Program-made: the position numbers and the translations under genes
Assembly: GCF_002939945.1 (NCBI RefSeq)
Contig: NZ_MDEB01000002.1
Span: 62,001 to 126,000, forward strand
From: Xanthomonas arboricola pv. populi
GTDB taxonomy: Bacteria; Pseudomonadota; Gammaproteobacteria; Xanthomonadales; Xanthomonadaceae
DNA: 64,000 nt
Direction: 5' to 3'
In this document: positions 29,389 through 37,920 of the stretch, in pieces
Position numbering within the stretch: position 1 is the stretch's first letter
How the letters are laid out: each line of letters opens with the position of its first letter
Notes under the pieces: model-generated
What the model was told of the DNA's origin: nothing
What the model saw: only the letters and a program-made list of their open reading frames with translations
The model's database searches: none

Positions 29389-30174
29389 TCAGACGTTGTT
29401 GTTCAAGTAACCGAGCATCGAGTCGGTGGTGGAGATCGCCTTGGCATTCATTTCGTAGGCGCGCTGGGTTTCGATCATGCTCACCAGTTCTTCCACCGTA
29501 TTGACGTTGCTGCCTTCCAGCGCGCCCTGCACGGTGTTGCCCAGGCCGTTGAGGCCGGGGGTGCCGTTCTGCGCGGGGCCGGAGGCGGTGGTTTCGACGA
29601 ACAGGTTCTCGCCCTTGGACTGCAGGCCCGAAGGATTGATGAAGTCGGTCAGCGTCAACGCACCGATTTCCTGTGCGGCGGCCTGGCCGGCCAGCGTCAC
29701 GCTGATGGTGCCGTCGTTGCCGATGGTCAGCGACTGCGCGCCTTCGGGGATCTGGATACCCGGCTGCAGCGGGTAGCCGCTGTTGGTGACCAGCTCGCCC
29801 TGCGCATTGATCTGGAAGGTGCCGTCGCGGGTATAGGCCGAGGTGCCGTCAGGCATCTGCACTTCGAAGAAGCCGCGGCCGTTGACCATCACATCGAGCG
29901 CGCGGCCGGTCTGTTGCTGGCTGCCCTGGTCGAAACCCTTGAAGGTGGAGACCACCCGCACGCCGGTACCCAGCTGCAGGCCGGTCGGCAGCTGCGTCTG
30001 CGCGGAGGTGGAGCCGCCCGGCGCACGCACCTGTTGATACAACAGGTCTTCGAACGCCGCACGATCGCGCTTGAAGCCGGTGGTATTGGTATTGGCCAGG
30101 TTGTTGGAAATGACCGACATGCGCGTCTGCTGCGCATCCAGTCCGGTTTTGGCGACCCACAAAGCCTGATTCAT
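29389..30174 (-). CDS. flgG: Flagellar distal rod protein FlgG
   Basis: FlgG builds the distal rod. I place the start at 30174 (MNQALWVAKTGLDAQQTRM), giving 261 residues; the open frame to 30594 is non-conserved upstream sequence. The rod-family N-terminal motif SVISNNLANTNTTGFKRDRA and the C-terminal ETQRAYEMNAKAISTTDSML are present. GAGGAA precedes the ATG. Unusually, flgG is about 940 bases from flgF and has its own sigma54 promoter, so flgGHIJKL is probably a separate transcription unit. Confidence 0.96.
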   Translation of the reverse strand: MNQALWVAKTGLDAQQTRMSVISNNLANTNTTGFKRDRAAFEDLLYQQVRAPGGSTSAQTQLPTGLQLGTGVRVVSTFKGFDQGSQQQTGRALDVMVNGRGFFEVQMPDGTSAYTRDGTFQINAQGELVTNSGYPLQPGIQIPEGAQSLTIGNDGTISVTLAGQAAAQEIGALTLTDFINPSGLQSKGENLFVETTASGPAQNGTPGLNGLGNTVQGALEGSNVNTVEELVSMIETQRAYEMNAKAISTTDSMLGYLNNNV

Positions 30175-30226
30175 GACCCGATTCCTCGTTAGACCCGGGG
30201 ATGTGTTCCGGGTACGGCTGGGTATA

Positions 30227-30242
30227 TGCACGTGCCGTGCCA
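30227..30242 (-). promoter_or_regulatory. Sigma54 promoter of flgGHIJKL
   Basis: On the minus strand the site reads TGGCACGGCACGTGCA, a close match to the -24/-12 consensus with GG and GC 10 bases apart. Transcription would begin near 30216, about 42 bases before flgG. Confidence 0.82.
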
Positions 30243-30525
30243 AACCCGCGCCGGATTTTTGCCGGCTGTGCGCAGGATCACGCGCAGTGGCGTGCGGCGT
30301 CCTGCGCAGGGCAGGGCTGGCGGCGGATGGGCAGCGGCTAACCGGAAGCGGTGGAAACCTGCGCGGCAGATCAGGCGCGGTAGATCGGTTGCCGGTCAGC
30401 GATGTGTGCGACGACGTGTGAACCCTTGGCGCTGAGTGCGGAAGGGTTCTGGGGATCTGCCGGCTGGCATTGCGACGTCCTGGCATTGCGACGTCAACAG
30501 CCTGGTTGGTCGAACGCGCGGCGGC

Positions 30526-30870
30526 CTCACCGCTCGCGGGACACGCCGCAAGTACATCCTTGTAGGCTCGGTGGCGGCATCCATGCCGCCACACGGTCCC
30601 GCAATCGGCGAGGCCACCGCACCAGAGAGTTTGTCGGTTGCTCTCTTAAAGCTTGTCCATTGCTCGGCTTGCATTGAGAAGATGAATCGGGCGTGCCGTT
30701 ATCCAGGCAACCCACGTCAGGCATTAGTTTGCACCATACGCACCGACCATCCCGACTGGCCCTTGCCTGCTCACCGTCGCGGGACCTTGAGCGGCATGGA
30801 TGCCGCGCCCGAGCCTACAAGGACGTACTTGCGGCGTGTCCTGCGATGGTGGGCGGGCAAGGGCCCTGCA
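30526..30870. repeat. REPIN/MITE-like inverted-repeat element, copy 1
   Basis: This element of about 345 bp fills much of the 942-base gap between flgF and flgG. Its left arm (30536-30607) and right arm (30779-30845) are inverted copies of each other and share GGACACGCCGCAAGTAC, TCCTTGTAGGCTCGG and GCGGCATCCATGCCGC. Each arm also contains a small palindrome around CGGCATCCATGCCG. A related element lies at 46122-46520. No real coding region is evident. The rest of the gap (30243-30525 and 30871-31116) shows no gene. Confidence 0.75.
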
Positions 30871-31116
30871 TTCAAGTCACAAACCAGCCGCTCTGCAGCG
30901 AAGGCTTGGCTCAACAGCGTTGCCAGCCGCACACACCTTGCCGTCACACCATCGCTAGTCAGCGTCAACGCGTACGAACCACCTGCGAGACCGCAGGAGT
31001 CAGAGTCGAACGACATGTCACTTCGCTCGCGAGCCACGTCCCCCGGGCGGCCGCCATCCAGGTGCTCGGCAGCGCGGCAAGCCAACCGGCGGTGGTGTAG
31101 TGGGCGCCAGTGGCGC

Positions 31117-31872
31117 TTAACCGCTGACCCGCAGCAGCGAATTGGCCGACTGCGCGTTGTCGTCGCCGTTCTTGATGATCTTGACCTGCATTTCGAACTG
31201 ACGCTGCAGCTGGATCATCTCCACCAGCGCGCCGGCGGCGTCCACGTTGCTGCCCTCCAGCATGCCGCTGTTGATGGTCTTGCCGGTGGCCACCGCGAAC
31301 GCCTGCGCCGGGTCGGTGCTGGTGTTACGCATCAGCCCGTCCGGGCGCCGCGTCAAGCGGTCGGCGGGGGCGTCGACCACCTTCATTTTGCCGACGATGG
31401 CCATGGTCTGCGGACCTTCGCCCTGCGGAATGATCGAGATGCTGCCGTCGCTGCCGATCTCCATCGCCTGGTGCGGCGGGATCGTCATCGGGTTGCCGCC
31501 CTCATCCAGCACCGCATGGCCATTGGCGGTGACCAGCTGGCCATTGGCAGTGAGCGCCAACTCGCCGTTGCGGGTGTAGGCCTCGCTGCCGTCGGGCGAC
31601 TGCACCGCCAGCCAGCGGTCCTGCTGCAGCGACACGTCCAGCGGGTTGCCGGTGACCTTCTGGTGGCCCTGGCTGCGGTCGAAGCCCTGGTCCACATGCA
31701 GCGCATCGATCCGCGACGGATAGCCCTTGCCCTGGATCTTGAACGCCTCGGTATTGGCCAGCGCAGCCTTGAACCCCACCGTATCGACGTTGGCGAGATT
31801 GTGCGACACGGTGCCCTGCGCCTGCAGGGAGGCGCGGGCGCCGGTCATCGCAACGTAGAGAGCTTTGTCCAT
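31117..31872 (-). CDS. flgF: Flagellar proximal rod protein FlgF
   Basis: FlgF is a proximal rod subunit. The 251-residue protein begins MDKALYVAMTGARASLQAQG, with the rod-family motif SHNLANVDTVGFKAAL, and ends with LVEMIQLQRQFEMQVKIIKN and LLRVSG. It follows flgE after a 144-base gap occupied by a GGGAATCG-type repeat. A small hairpin (GCGCC/GGCGC at 31104-31116) lies right after its stop, and the large inverted-repeat element follows. Confidence 0.96.
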   Translation of the reverse strand: MDKALYVAMTGARASLQAQGTVSHNLANVDTVGFKAALANTEAFKIQGKGYPSRIDALHVDQGFDRSQGHQKVTGNPLDVSLQQDRWLAVQSPDGSEAYTRNGELALTANGQLVTANGHAVLDEGGNPMTIPPHQAMEIGSDGSISIIPQGEGPQTMAIVGKMKVVDAPADRLTRRPDGLMRNTSTDPAQAFAVATGKTINSGMLEGSNVDAAGALVEMIQLQRQFEMQVKIIKNGDDNAQSANSLLRVSG

Positions 31873-31885
31873 GAGGCACCGGGAT

Positions 31886-32011
31886 GGGGGAATCGGGAAT
31901 CGGGAATCGCAAAAGCGGGATTGCGGGGGGCTGGGGAGTAGGGGGCAAGGCCGGCATCCGCTACGCGCGAAGCCGGCTCTTACGATTCCCTAATCCCGAT
32001 TCCCCATTCCC
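31886..32011. repeat. GGGAATCG-type inverted intergenic repeat, copy 1
   Basis: Tandem GGGAATC units on the left (GGGGGAATCGGGAATCGGG) face complementary GATTCCC units on the right (TCCCGATTCCCCATTCCC), with about 70 bases between, including AAAAGCGGG. Related copies occur at 36165-36340 and 39161-39284. It lies between flgE and flgF and ends a few bases from the flgE stop. Confidence 0.7.
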
Positions 32012-32016
32012 AGCCG

Positions 32017-33240
32017 TTAACGAATATTGATGATCGTCTGGGTGACCTGATCCTGGGTCGAGATCATCTGCGAGTTGGCCTGGAAGTTGCGCTGGGCCAC
32101 GATCATGTTCACCAGCTGCTCGGTCAGGTCCACCGTGGAGGATTCCAGCGAGCCGGATTCGATCTGGCCCAAGTCCGAGGTGTCCGGTGCGCCGGTGCGG
32201 GCAGCGCCTGAGGTGTAGCTTTCGGCCCACATGTTGTTGCCCTGCGACTGCAGGCCCTGCGGATTGACGAAGCTGCTCAGCGCGACCTGGCCCAGCGGCT
32301 TGTCGGCGCCATTGGAATAGCGGGCGAACACCACACCGCTGGTGTCGATGCTGATCTCGTTGAGCTTGCCGCTGGCATAGCCGTCCTGGCGGGTGTCGCG
32401 CAGCGCGAAGGCTTCGCCGTACTGGGTCGAGCCGCTGACGTTGAGCTGCATGCTCAGCACGCCGGCACCGGTGCTCGGGGTGAACGGGTCCATCGTGATG
32501 ATGCCGTTGGCCGGGGTGGTCAGCGCGCCGGTGTCGGAGAACTGCAGCGTGGTCGGCGCACCGACCGCGGCGCCGTCCACGTAGTTGTGCACCTGCCATT
32601 CGTTCGGGTTGGCGGTCTTGACGAAGTAGGAGGTCTGCACATGGCTGACGCCCAGCGAATCGTAGACATTGATACCGCCGGTGGAGTGGCTGTAGGTCTT
32701 GTCGTCGGCCGGGCTGAACGGGGTCACCGTCGGTGCGGTGGCATTGCCGGGCAGGGTGAAGGCCAGGTTGACCGTGGAGGTCGACTTGGGCGGGCTGTCG
32801 GTGGTCAGCAGCTGCAGGTCCGACAAACGGCCGACGTCGAAGCCATTGCCGCTCGGGTTGGGGGCGAAGACCTGCAGGCGCGCACCCTGCGGATTGACCA
32901 CATAGCCATTGGCATCGGTCTGGAAGTTGCCGGCGCGGGTGTACATCTTGGCGCCGTTGGAGGACACGGTGAAGAACCCCTCACCGGAAACCGCCAGGTC
33001 CAGGCTGCGCCCGGTCGGGTCGATATTGCCCTGTGAGAACTGCTGCGCCACATTGCTGACGCGCACGCCCGAACCCACCGCATTGCGCGACAGGCCGTAG
33101 CTGGTGCTCTGGAACATGTCGGCAAACTCGGCGCGCGATTCCTTGAACCCGGTCGTGTTGACGTTGGCGATGTTGTTGGAGGTGACGTTCAGATCGGCAT
33201 TGGCTGCGTTGATGCCGGACAACGAGGTATTGAAAGCCAT
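32017..33240 (-). CDS. flgE: Flagellar hook protein FlgE
   Basis: FlgE is the hook subunit. The 407-residue protein starts MAFNTSLSGINAANADLNV, with SNNIANVNTTGFKESRAEF, and ends with LTEQLVNMIVAQRNFQANSQ and TQDQVTQTIINIR, the signature termini of hook and rod proteins. The middle is the variable hook domain. It lies 31 bases after flgD and belongs to the flgBCDE(F) run. Confidence 0.97.
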   Translation of the reverse strand: MAFNTSLSGINAANADLNVTSNNIANVNTTGFKESRAEFADMFQSTSYGLSRNAVGSGVRVSNVAQQFSQGNIDPTGRSLDLAVSGEGFFTVSSNGAKMYTRAGNFQTDANGYVVNPQGARLQVFAPNPSGNGFDVGRLSDLQLLTTDSPPKSTSTVNLAFTLPGNATAPTVTPFSPADDKTYSHSTGGINVYDSLGVSHVQTSYFVKTANPNEWQVHNYVDGAAVGAPTTLQFSDTGALTTPANGIITMDPFTPSTGAGVLSMQLNVSGSTQYGEAFALRDTRQDGYASGKLNEISIDTSGVVFARYSNGADKPLGQVALSSFVNPQGLQSQGNNMWAESYTSGAARTGAPDTSDLGQIESGSLESSTVDLTEQLVNMIVAQRNFQANSQMISTQDQVTQTIINIR

Positions 33241-33271
33241 GGATGAGTTCCTTTAAGTGTCGATTGCCGGC

Positions 33272-33943
33272 TCAGCTGACGCGGAGCACGTTGGCGAGCG
33301 GGGAGGTGCCTAGCCCGGTCAGGTTGAGATACAGGCCGTCGGAGCCGATCGTGACGCTGTCCACCGGTGCGTCGACATAGGTGGACAATTTGCTCTTGGA
33401 ACCGGCGGTGTCGGTCTGGGTGGCGGTCACGCCGTACTTGCCGGCGGCCATGCGGTTGCCGTTGGCGTCTGTGCCATCCCAGGCGAACGACACCTCGCCG
33501 GCGGCGCTGGCCGGCACGCTGAGCTGCTTGACGAAGGCGCCGTTGGCGTCGGTGATTTCGAAATTGACGGTGCCCGCCGAGGTCGCGGCGACCACGCCCT
33601 TGGCCGAGCCGGTGGCGTCGATGGCGACCTGCGCCGATGGCACCAGCACGTTGTGCCCGACCAGCGATGCGCCTTTGAGCACCTGGTCGCTGCTCTGTGC
33701 CGCGGAGAAGCTGCTGACCTTGGTATTGAGGTCGCCGATGCCCTGCACGGTGGAGAACTGCGCCAACTGGCCCAGAAAGGCGCTGTTTTCCATCGGTTTG
33801 AGCGGGTCCTGGTGCTGCAGCTGCTCGGTCATCAACTTGAGGAAGTCGGCCTGGCCGAGCGATTCCTCCTTCTTCTTGGTCGATGTGGCGCTGCTGGCGG
33901 TCAGCCCGAGGCTGGTGTAGAGGTCACTACCGATCGTGCTCAT
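33272..33943 (-). CDS. flgD: Flagellar hook-capping protein FlgD
   Basis: FlgD is the scaffold that caps the growing hook. The 223-residue protein has the conserved N-terminal segment LGQADFLKLMTEQLQHQDPLKPMENSAFLGQLAQF (about residues 29-63) and a C-terminal FlgD Ig-like and Tudor-like region (VSFAWDGTDANGNRMAAGKYGV). It lies between flgC and flgE in the usual order. Confidence 0.96.
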   Translation of the reverse strand: MSTIGSDLYTSLGLTASSATSTKKKEESLGQADFLKLMTEQLQHQDPLKPMENSAFLGQLAQFSTVQGIGDLNTKVSSFSAAQSSDQVLKGASLVGHNVLVPSAQVAIDATGSAKGVVAATSAGTVNFEITDANGAFVKQLSVPASAAGEVSFAWDGTDANGNRMAAGKYGVTATQTDTAGSKSKLSTYVDAPVDSVTIGSDGLYLNLTGLGTSPLANVLRVS

Positions 33944-33980
33944 TTGAAAGGGTCCGTAAGGGAGGGGGCAGCTAGGAGGG

Positions 33981-34388
33981 TCAGCGACCCATGGTCAGGG
34001 TGGCGAGCGCCAGTTCCTTGGCGGTGTTGAGCATTTCCACGCCGGCCTGGTAATTGCGCGAGGCCGAGATCATGTTGACCATCTGCGAGACCGGATCGAC
34101 GTCGGGCGAGAACACGTAGCCATCGGCATCGGCCAGCGGATGGCCGGGCTCGTAGCGACGGATCGGCGGCGCGTTGGTGGTGGTGATCTCCTTGACGTTC
34201 ACCGAGGTCAGGCTGGGGTCCTGGCGACTTTGCTGGGCCTGGAAGATCGGCTCGATCGGCTTGTAGGTCGCCTCGGCCGAGCCAGCGACGGAGTCGGCAT
34301 TGGCCAGGTTGGAGGCGATGGTGCTCAGGCGGACCGACTGCGCATGCAGCGCCGAGCCGGCCACATCGAAGATGGGAAGATTGCTCAT
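33981..34388 (-). CDS. flgC: Flagellar proximal rod protein FlgC
   Basis: FlgC is a proximal rod subunit of 135 residues. It has the motif LSTIASNLANADSVAG near the N-terminus, the internal GYVFSPDVDPVSQMVNMISASRNYQAGVEML segment and a conserved C-terminal helix. It follows flgB by 3 bases, so the two are coupled. Confidence 0.97.
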   Translation of the reverse strand: MSNLPIFDVAGSALHAQSVRLSTIASNLANADSVAGSAEATYKPIEPIFQAQQSRQDPSLTSVNVKEITTTNAPPIRRYEPGHPLADADGYVFSPDVDPVSQMVNMISASRNYQAGVEMLNTAKELALATLTMGR

Positions 34389-34391
34389 GAC

Positions 34392-34793
34392 TTATTGGCC
34401 CGTGATCGCGGTGAGCATCGAGCGCACCTTGGATTCGAGGAAGCTCAGCGAGGCGCGGTATTCCAGCGCGGCGCGGCCGTAGGCAGCACGTTCGGCATCG
34501 GGATCGACGGTATTGCCGTCCAGGCTGGGCTGATCGGATTCGCGGGTGATCTGGAACGGATTGAGCCCGCCGCTGCTGCCGATCTCGAAATGCTTGGCGT
34601 CGGTGGTCTGCAGCAGGGTACCGTCGCGCACGCCCTCGGCCGATTTCAGCGCCGCCTCGAAGTCCATGTCCTTGGCCTTGTAGCCAGGGGTGTCCACATT
34701 GCTCAGATTGCTGGCAATGAGCTTCATGCGCTGCTCGCGCAGCGGCAGAGCATCGCCGTGGATGCCTAGAAAGGACGAGATGGAATTGGACAC
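34392..34793 (-). CDS. flgB: Flagellar proximal rod protein FlgB
   Basis: FlgB is a proximal rod subunit. The frame is open to 34967, but I choose the GTG at 34793 (product starts with SNSISSFLGIHGDALPLREQ), preceded by GGGAG, giving 133 residues. The sigma54 promoter at 34826-34841 would start transcription near 34815, which excludes earlier starts. The rod motif NLSNVDTPGYKAKDMDFEAA is clear. It heads the flgBCDE(F) operon. Confidence 0.95.
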   Translation of the reverse strand: MSNSISSFLGIHGDALPLREQRMKLIASNLSNVDTPGYKAKDMDFEAALKSAEGVRDGTLLQTTDAKHFEIGSSGGLNPFQITRESDQPSLDGNTVDPDAERAAYGRAALEYRASLSFLESKVRSMLTAITGQ

Positions 34794-34825
34794 GGTGCTC
34801 TCCCGCGAAGTGTTACCAGGGAGAA

Positions 34826-34841
34826 AGCAATGTTTGTGCCA
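34826..34841 (-). promoter_or_regulatory. Sigma54 promoter of the flgB operon
   Basis: On the minus strand the site reads TGGCACAAACATTGCT, an essentially perfect -24/-12 promoter (TGGCAC and TTGCT). Transcription would begin near 34815, about 22 bases before the flgB start. Confidence 0.9.
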
Positions 34842-35155
34842 CATCGAGGTAGCGCGGGCCGCAGAACGCGGCAAATGATCGGCGTTGCCGACGAACGGTA
34901 GCTGGCGGTCCGGGGAACACGACGGACCCGTGTCCACGGACCTATGTCCGTCGCGTAGTTGGTTCAATCAGGCGCGCCAAGCCGGAAGCGTAGGCGTTAC
35001 CCGAGGCGCGGGCTGGCGTTTACCGGGTGTGACTTCAACAGGGCGTCGACGCACCGACCCCAACCGCTCGATCTTCTATGACGCGGCACCCTTTGCAGCC
35101 CGGCGCGGCGCTTGGTGCTTGCGATCGGCTCCGACCCGGCAGCCGCCTGGCCTGC
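34842..35155. other. Intergenic stretch between the flgB promoter and cheV
   Basis: I find no credible gene in this stretch. It contains an 8-bp inverted repeat (CGACGGAC at 34920-34927 and GTCCGTCG at 34946-34953) with a smaller nested palindrome (GTCC/GGAC) in its loop. This could be a binding site for an activator upstream of the flgB promoter or a structured end of the cheV transcript. Nothing decides between these. Confidence 0.4.
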
Positions 35156-36100
35156 TCAGGCCGCTTCGGCGACCACTTTCAGGCGGGCCAGCACGTAGTC
35201 TGCCAGCTCGTGGGCGCTGTACTTGGCCACGAAGGCGTTGGCGCCGACCTGTTCGACCATGGCGTTGTTGAACACGCCCGACAAGGAGGTATGCAGGAGT
35301 ACGTACAGGCCTTGCAGCCCAGGCGTGCGCCGGATTTCCGTCGTCAGCGTGTAGCCGTCCATGGCCGGCATTTCGATGTCTGAGATGACCATCGCATAGC
35401 GGTCTGCCGGATTCTCGCCTGATGCAGCGACCTGCAAGAGATGGTCCAGCGCCTGGCGGCCGTCGGACAACAAGGTCGCCGAGACGCCGAGCTGGTCGAG
35501 CACGCTGCGGATCTGCTGACGCGCCACGCGCGAGTCGTCGACCACCAGCACCTGGAACTGCCGGTCGTAGGCGACCAGCTGCAGCGAGGGATCCAGCTGC
35601 ACGTCCTTGCTGACCTTGGCGATGTCGGCGAGCACGCTCTCCACGTCGATGACCTGGATCAACTCGCCCTGGAACCGCGTCACCGCCGTCAAATAAGTGG
35701 CTTCGGCGCCCAGTTCCGGCGGCGGATGGATATCTTCCACCGCAATATTGACGATGCGCTCCACGCCGCTGACCAGAAAGCCCTGGACCGACCGGTTGAA
35801 TTCGGCCACCACCAGATAGCCGGGGCCGTTTTCCGAGTGCGCATCGCGCTCCGGGTGGCCGATCGCCAGCCCTAAGTCCAGCACCGGCACCGAGCGCCCG
35901 CGCACGTCGGCCACGCCGGCGAACTCGCTCGGCAGGCCGGGCACCTGGAACAGCTCCGGGCGGCGCAGCACTTCCTGCACCTTGAAGACGTTGACGCCAA
36001 AAAGCTGGCGCCCGCCCAGCCGGAACAGCAGCAGGGCCAGTCGATTGTGGCCAGCCAGACGCGTGCGCTGGTCGATGCGGTTGAGCAGATCGTGGGTCAT
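35156..36100 (-). CDS. cheV: Chemotaxis coupling protein CheV (CheW-receiver fusion)
   Basis: CheV couples chemoreceptors to the kinase CheA and adds a phosphorylatable receiver. The 314-residue protein has an N-terminal CheW-like domain (about 15-165; LFGVNVFKVQEVLRRPE) and a C-terminal receiver (about 180-305) with the acceptor Asp in YAMVISDIEMPAMDGYTL. The open frame runs to 36286, but the family start is the ATG at 36100. A weak sigma28 promoter candidate lies just upstream. It is divergent from flgA. Confidence 0.95.
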   Translation of the reverse strand: MTHDLLNRIDQRTRLAGHNRLALLLFRLGGRQLFGVNVFKVQEVLRRPELFQVPGLPSEFAGVADVRGRSVPVLDLGLAIGHPERDAHSENGPGYLVVAEFNRSVQGFLVSGVERIVNIAVEDIHPPPELGAEATYLTAVTRFQGELIQVIDVESVLADIAKVSKDVQLDPSLQLVAYDRQFQVLVVDDSRVARQQIRSVLDQLGVSATLLSDGRQALDHLLQVAASGENPADRYAMVISDIEMPAMDGYTLTTEIRRTPGLQGLYVLLHTSLSGVFNNAMVEQVGANAFVAKYSAHELADYVLARLKVVAEAA

Positions 36101-36107
36101 GGGGCAG

Positions 36108-36135
36108 ATATCGACAGCGCCCTCGGAAAACTTGA
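36108..36135 (-). promoter_or_regulatory. Possible sigma28 (FliA) promoter of cheV
   Basis: On the minus strand TCAAGTTT is followed after 12 bases by GTCGATAT. Both halves deviate from consensus, but the arrangement matches the candidate before fliS. Transcription would begin almost at the cheV ATG, giving little or no leader. Confidence 0.35.
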
Positions 36136-36164
36136 GCGGTTTTAAGTTTGGTGTGGGGCGCTGT

Positions 36165-36340
36165 CGGGAATCGGGAGTCGGGAATGGGGAATCGCAAAAG
36201 CGGAGGGCGTTTTGCAGCAAGCCCGAGGCGAAGGACCGTGCTGTGACGTACCTACGGTGTTCACTAAGGAAATCGCACATCAGCAACGAAGACCGATCAA
36301 GGCTCAGCCCCCGACCGATTCCCCATTCCCGATTCCCAAT
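36165..36340. repeat. GGGAATCG-type inverted intergenic repeat, copy 2
   Basis: Units CGGGAATCGGGAGTCGGGA and AATGGGGAATCGCAAAAGCGG on the left face ATTCCCCATTCCCGATTCCC on the right. The element occupies most of the 297-base divergent gap between cheV and flgA and ends just before the flgA sigma54 promoter. Confidence 0.7.
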
Positions 36341-36348
36341 TCAAAAAC

Positions 36349-36364
36349 AGGCACACCTCTTGCA
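36349..36364 (+). promoter_or_regulatory. Sigma54 promoter of flgA
   Basis: The site reads AGGCACACCTCTTGCA, with GG and GC exactly 10 bases apart. Transcription would begin near 36375, downstream of the in-frame ATG at 36365 and 23 bases before the ATG at 36398, which helps choose the flgA start. Confidence 0.75.
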
Positions 36365-36397
36365 ATGTCTTTCAGGTCTTCCTCCGGATCTGGTCCC

Positions 36398-37042
36398 ATG
36401 CGCCTGCTCCTGCTTGTCATCTTGTTGGCTGCCGCTCCGGCCTGGGCCCAGAGCTATCAGTCTGTCGATTCCATCCGTGCTGCGGCACTGGCCACTGTTG
36501 GCCCGGATGCCGAGGCCGAGGCCACGCTCGATCCGGGCTTGCGCATGCCTGCCTGCCCGATCGCGCTGCAGGCGCAGCCGACCGGCACCAATACGGTGGA
36601 AGTGGCCTGCCCGCAGCCGGCTGGCTGGCGCCTGTTCGTGCCGCTGAAGGTGCGTCGCAACCAGGACGTGTTGGTGTTGCGCCGCGGCATCGGCGCTGGA
36701 GAAGTCATTTCGCTGGCCGATATCAGTATCGAGAAGCGTGACGCCGCACGCATCGTCGGTGCGGTGCTGGCCGATCCGGTGGCTGCGGTGGGCAAGACCG
36801 CCCGGCGCATCCTGCCTGCCGGCTCGCTGCTGTCGTCCAACGATCTGGTGACGCAGCGGCTGGTCCGGCGCGGCGACACCGTGCCGCTGGTGTCGCGCAA
36901 TGGCGGTCTGGAGGTGCGCATGAGCGGTCGCGCGCTGTCCGATGCCGGCGAGAACGAGCGGGTTTCGGTAGAAAATTCCTCTTCGCGCCGGGTGGTGCAG
37001 GGGATCGTCGAAGCGAGCGGGACCGTTGTGGTGTCCAGATAG
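36398..37042 (+). CDS. flgA: Flagellar P-ring chaperone FlgA
   Basis: FlgA is the periplasmic chaperone needed for P-ring assembly by FlgI. From the ATG at 36398 the product has 214 residues and a clear signal peptide (MRLLLLVILLAAAPAWA, cleaved before QS). The C-terminal SAF domain includes VLRRGIGAGEVISLADISIEK and ends in RRVVQGIVEASGTVVV. An earlier ATG at 36365 overlaps the predicted transcription start and is unlikely. It leads flgA-flgM-flgN. Confidence 0.93.
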   Translation: MRLLLLVILLAAAPAWAQSYQSVDSIRAAALATVGPDAEAEATLDPGLRMPACPIALQAQPTGTNTVEVACPQPAGWRLFVPLKVRRNQDVLVLRRGIGAGEVISLADISIEKRDAARIVGAVLADPVAAVGKTARRILPAGSLLSSNDLVTQRLVRRGDTVPLVSRNGGLEVRMSGRALSDAGENERVSVENSSSRRVVQGIVEASGTVVVSR

Positions 37043-37052
37043 AAAATCGCTA

Positions 37053-37079
37053 TAAAGTTTTTTTTGGGCATGCCGTTAT
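37053..37079 (+). promoter_or_regulatory. Sigma28 (FliA) promoter of flgMN
   Basis: TAAAGTTT and GCCGTTAT lie 11 bases apart, a full match to the FliA consensus. The site is directly after flgA, so flgM can be read both from the flgA sigma54 promoter and from this late promoter, the usual feedback arrangement for the anti-FliA factor. Confidence 0.9.
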
Positions 37080-37108
37080 CCCCTACGACCTGTAGAGGAG
37101 TTCCTGAC

Positions 37109-37420
37109 ATGACCCAGAAAATCGAAGGCAATCTACCGACCGCTGCAACCCTTCGCACCTCGGCCACGAGCAGCAAGATCGCCTCGGCCGGTGAAGACCG
37201 CGCGTCCCCGATCGCCGCACTACCGCCCACCGACAGCGTCAAGCTGACCGGTGATGCGACCAACCTGCAGAACTTGCAGCGCACGCTGTCGCAGTCCTCG
37301 GCGATCGACACCGGTCGCGTCCAGGCAGTGAAGGATGCGTTGCAGAACGGCAGCTATTCCATCAACCCGGATGCCATCGCCAGCCGCATGATGGATCTGA
37401 ATCAGCAACTGGCGGGTTGA
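37109..37420 (+). CDS. flgM: Anti-sigma28 factor FlgM
   Basis: FlgM binds FliA (sigma28) and blocks late gene expression until it is exported through the finished hook. The 103-residue protein has a disordered, Ser/Thr/Ala-rich N-terminal half and a C-terminal helical sigma-binding region (DTGRVQAVKDALQNGSYSIN, then PDAIASRMMDLNQQL), typical of the family. The ATG at 37109 is preceded by AGAGGAG; an upstream in-frame start at 37064 lies inside the promoter. Confidence 0.94.
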   Translation: MTQKIEGNLPTAATLRTSATSSKIASAGEDRASPIAALPPTDSVKLTGDATNLQNLQRTLSQSSAIDTGRVQAVKDALQNGSYSINPDAIASRMMDLNQQLAG

Positions 37421-37441
37421 TCCCCGGCCCAAAGGACGAAC

Positions 37442-37768
37442 GTGAACGAGTTCCTGCAACGTCTCAGCGATGCGCTGGCCGGCGAACGCCAGGCATTACT
37501 CGAGAACGACATCGATGGGTTGATGCGCCACACGCAGGACAAGCTGTCGGCACTGCGCGCGCTGGAAGCGGCAATGCCCCAAGGCGAAGAAGAGCGGCTG
37601 CGCGAACTGGCCGAAGCCAATCGCGCCAACGGCGCGCTGCTGGCGCGCCGGCGTCGCGAAGTGAACTGGGCACTGCGTCATCTGGGCCGCACCGAGAGTG
37701 CGCCGTCCTACGATGCCAAGGGTCAGTCGAGCGTGCTGCGCGGCGGTCGTTCGCTGGCAGTGGCCTGA
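37442..37768 (+). CDS. flgN: Flagellar export chaperone FlgN
   Basis: FlgN chaperones FlgK and FlgL to the export gate. The 108-residue, highly helical protein begins at a GTG (AAAGGA upstream) with NEFLQRLSDALAGERQALLE and contains DIDGLMRHTQDKLSALRAL, matching the FlgN pattern. It directly follows flgM, the standard gene order, and should share the flgM promoter. Confidence 0.88.
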   Translation: MNEFLQRLSDALAGERQALLENDIDGLMRHTQDKLSALRALEAAMPQGEEERLRELAEANRANGALLARRRREVNWALRHLGRTESAPSYDAKGQSSVLRGGRSLAVA

Positions 37769-37920
37769 AGCAGCGCAGCGTGTCCGAGCGCAGGTGCAGG
37801 CTGGACCAGGTGCGTGTGGTGCAGCGCTGAGCTGCCCGGCGTGCAAGAGCGTGGCCCCGCGCAATACGAGCCCCGGGTGGTTCGGCGTATATTGAAGTCT
37901 CCTCTACGCCGCCTTGTCCC

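Noticed and set aside
30436-31941. 501-codon plus-strand frame through the flgF-flgG gap
   Set aside because: Its codons run through the inverted-repeat element and antisense to flgF; composition is not protein-like.
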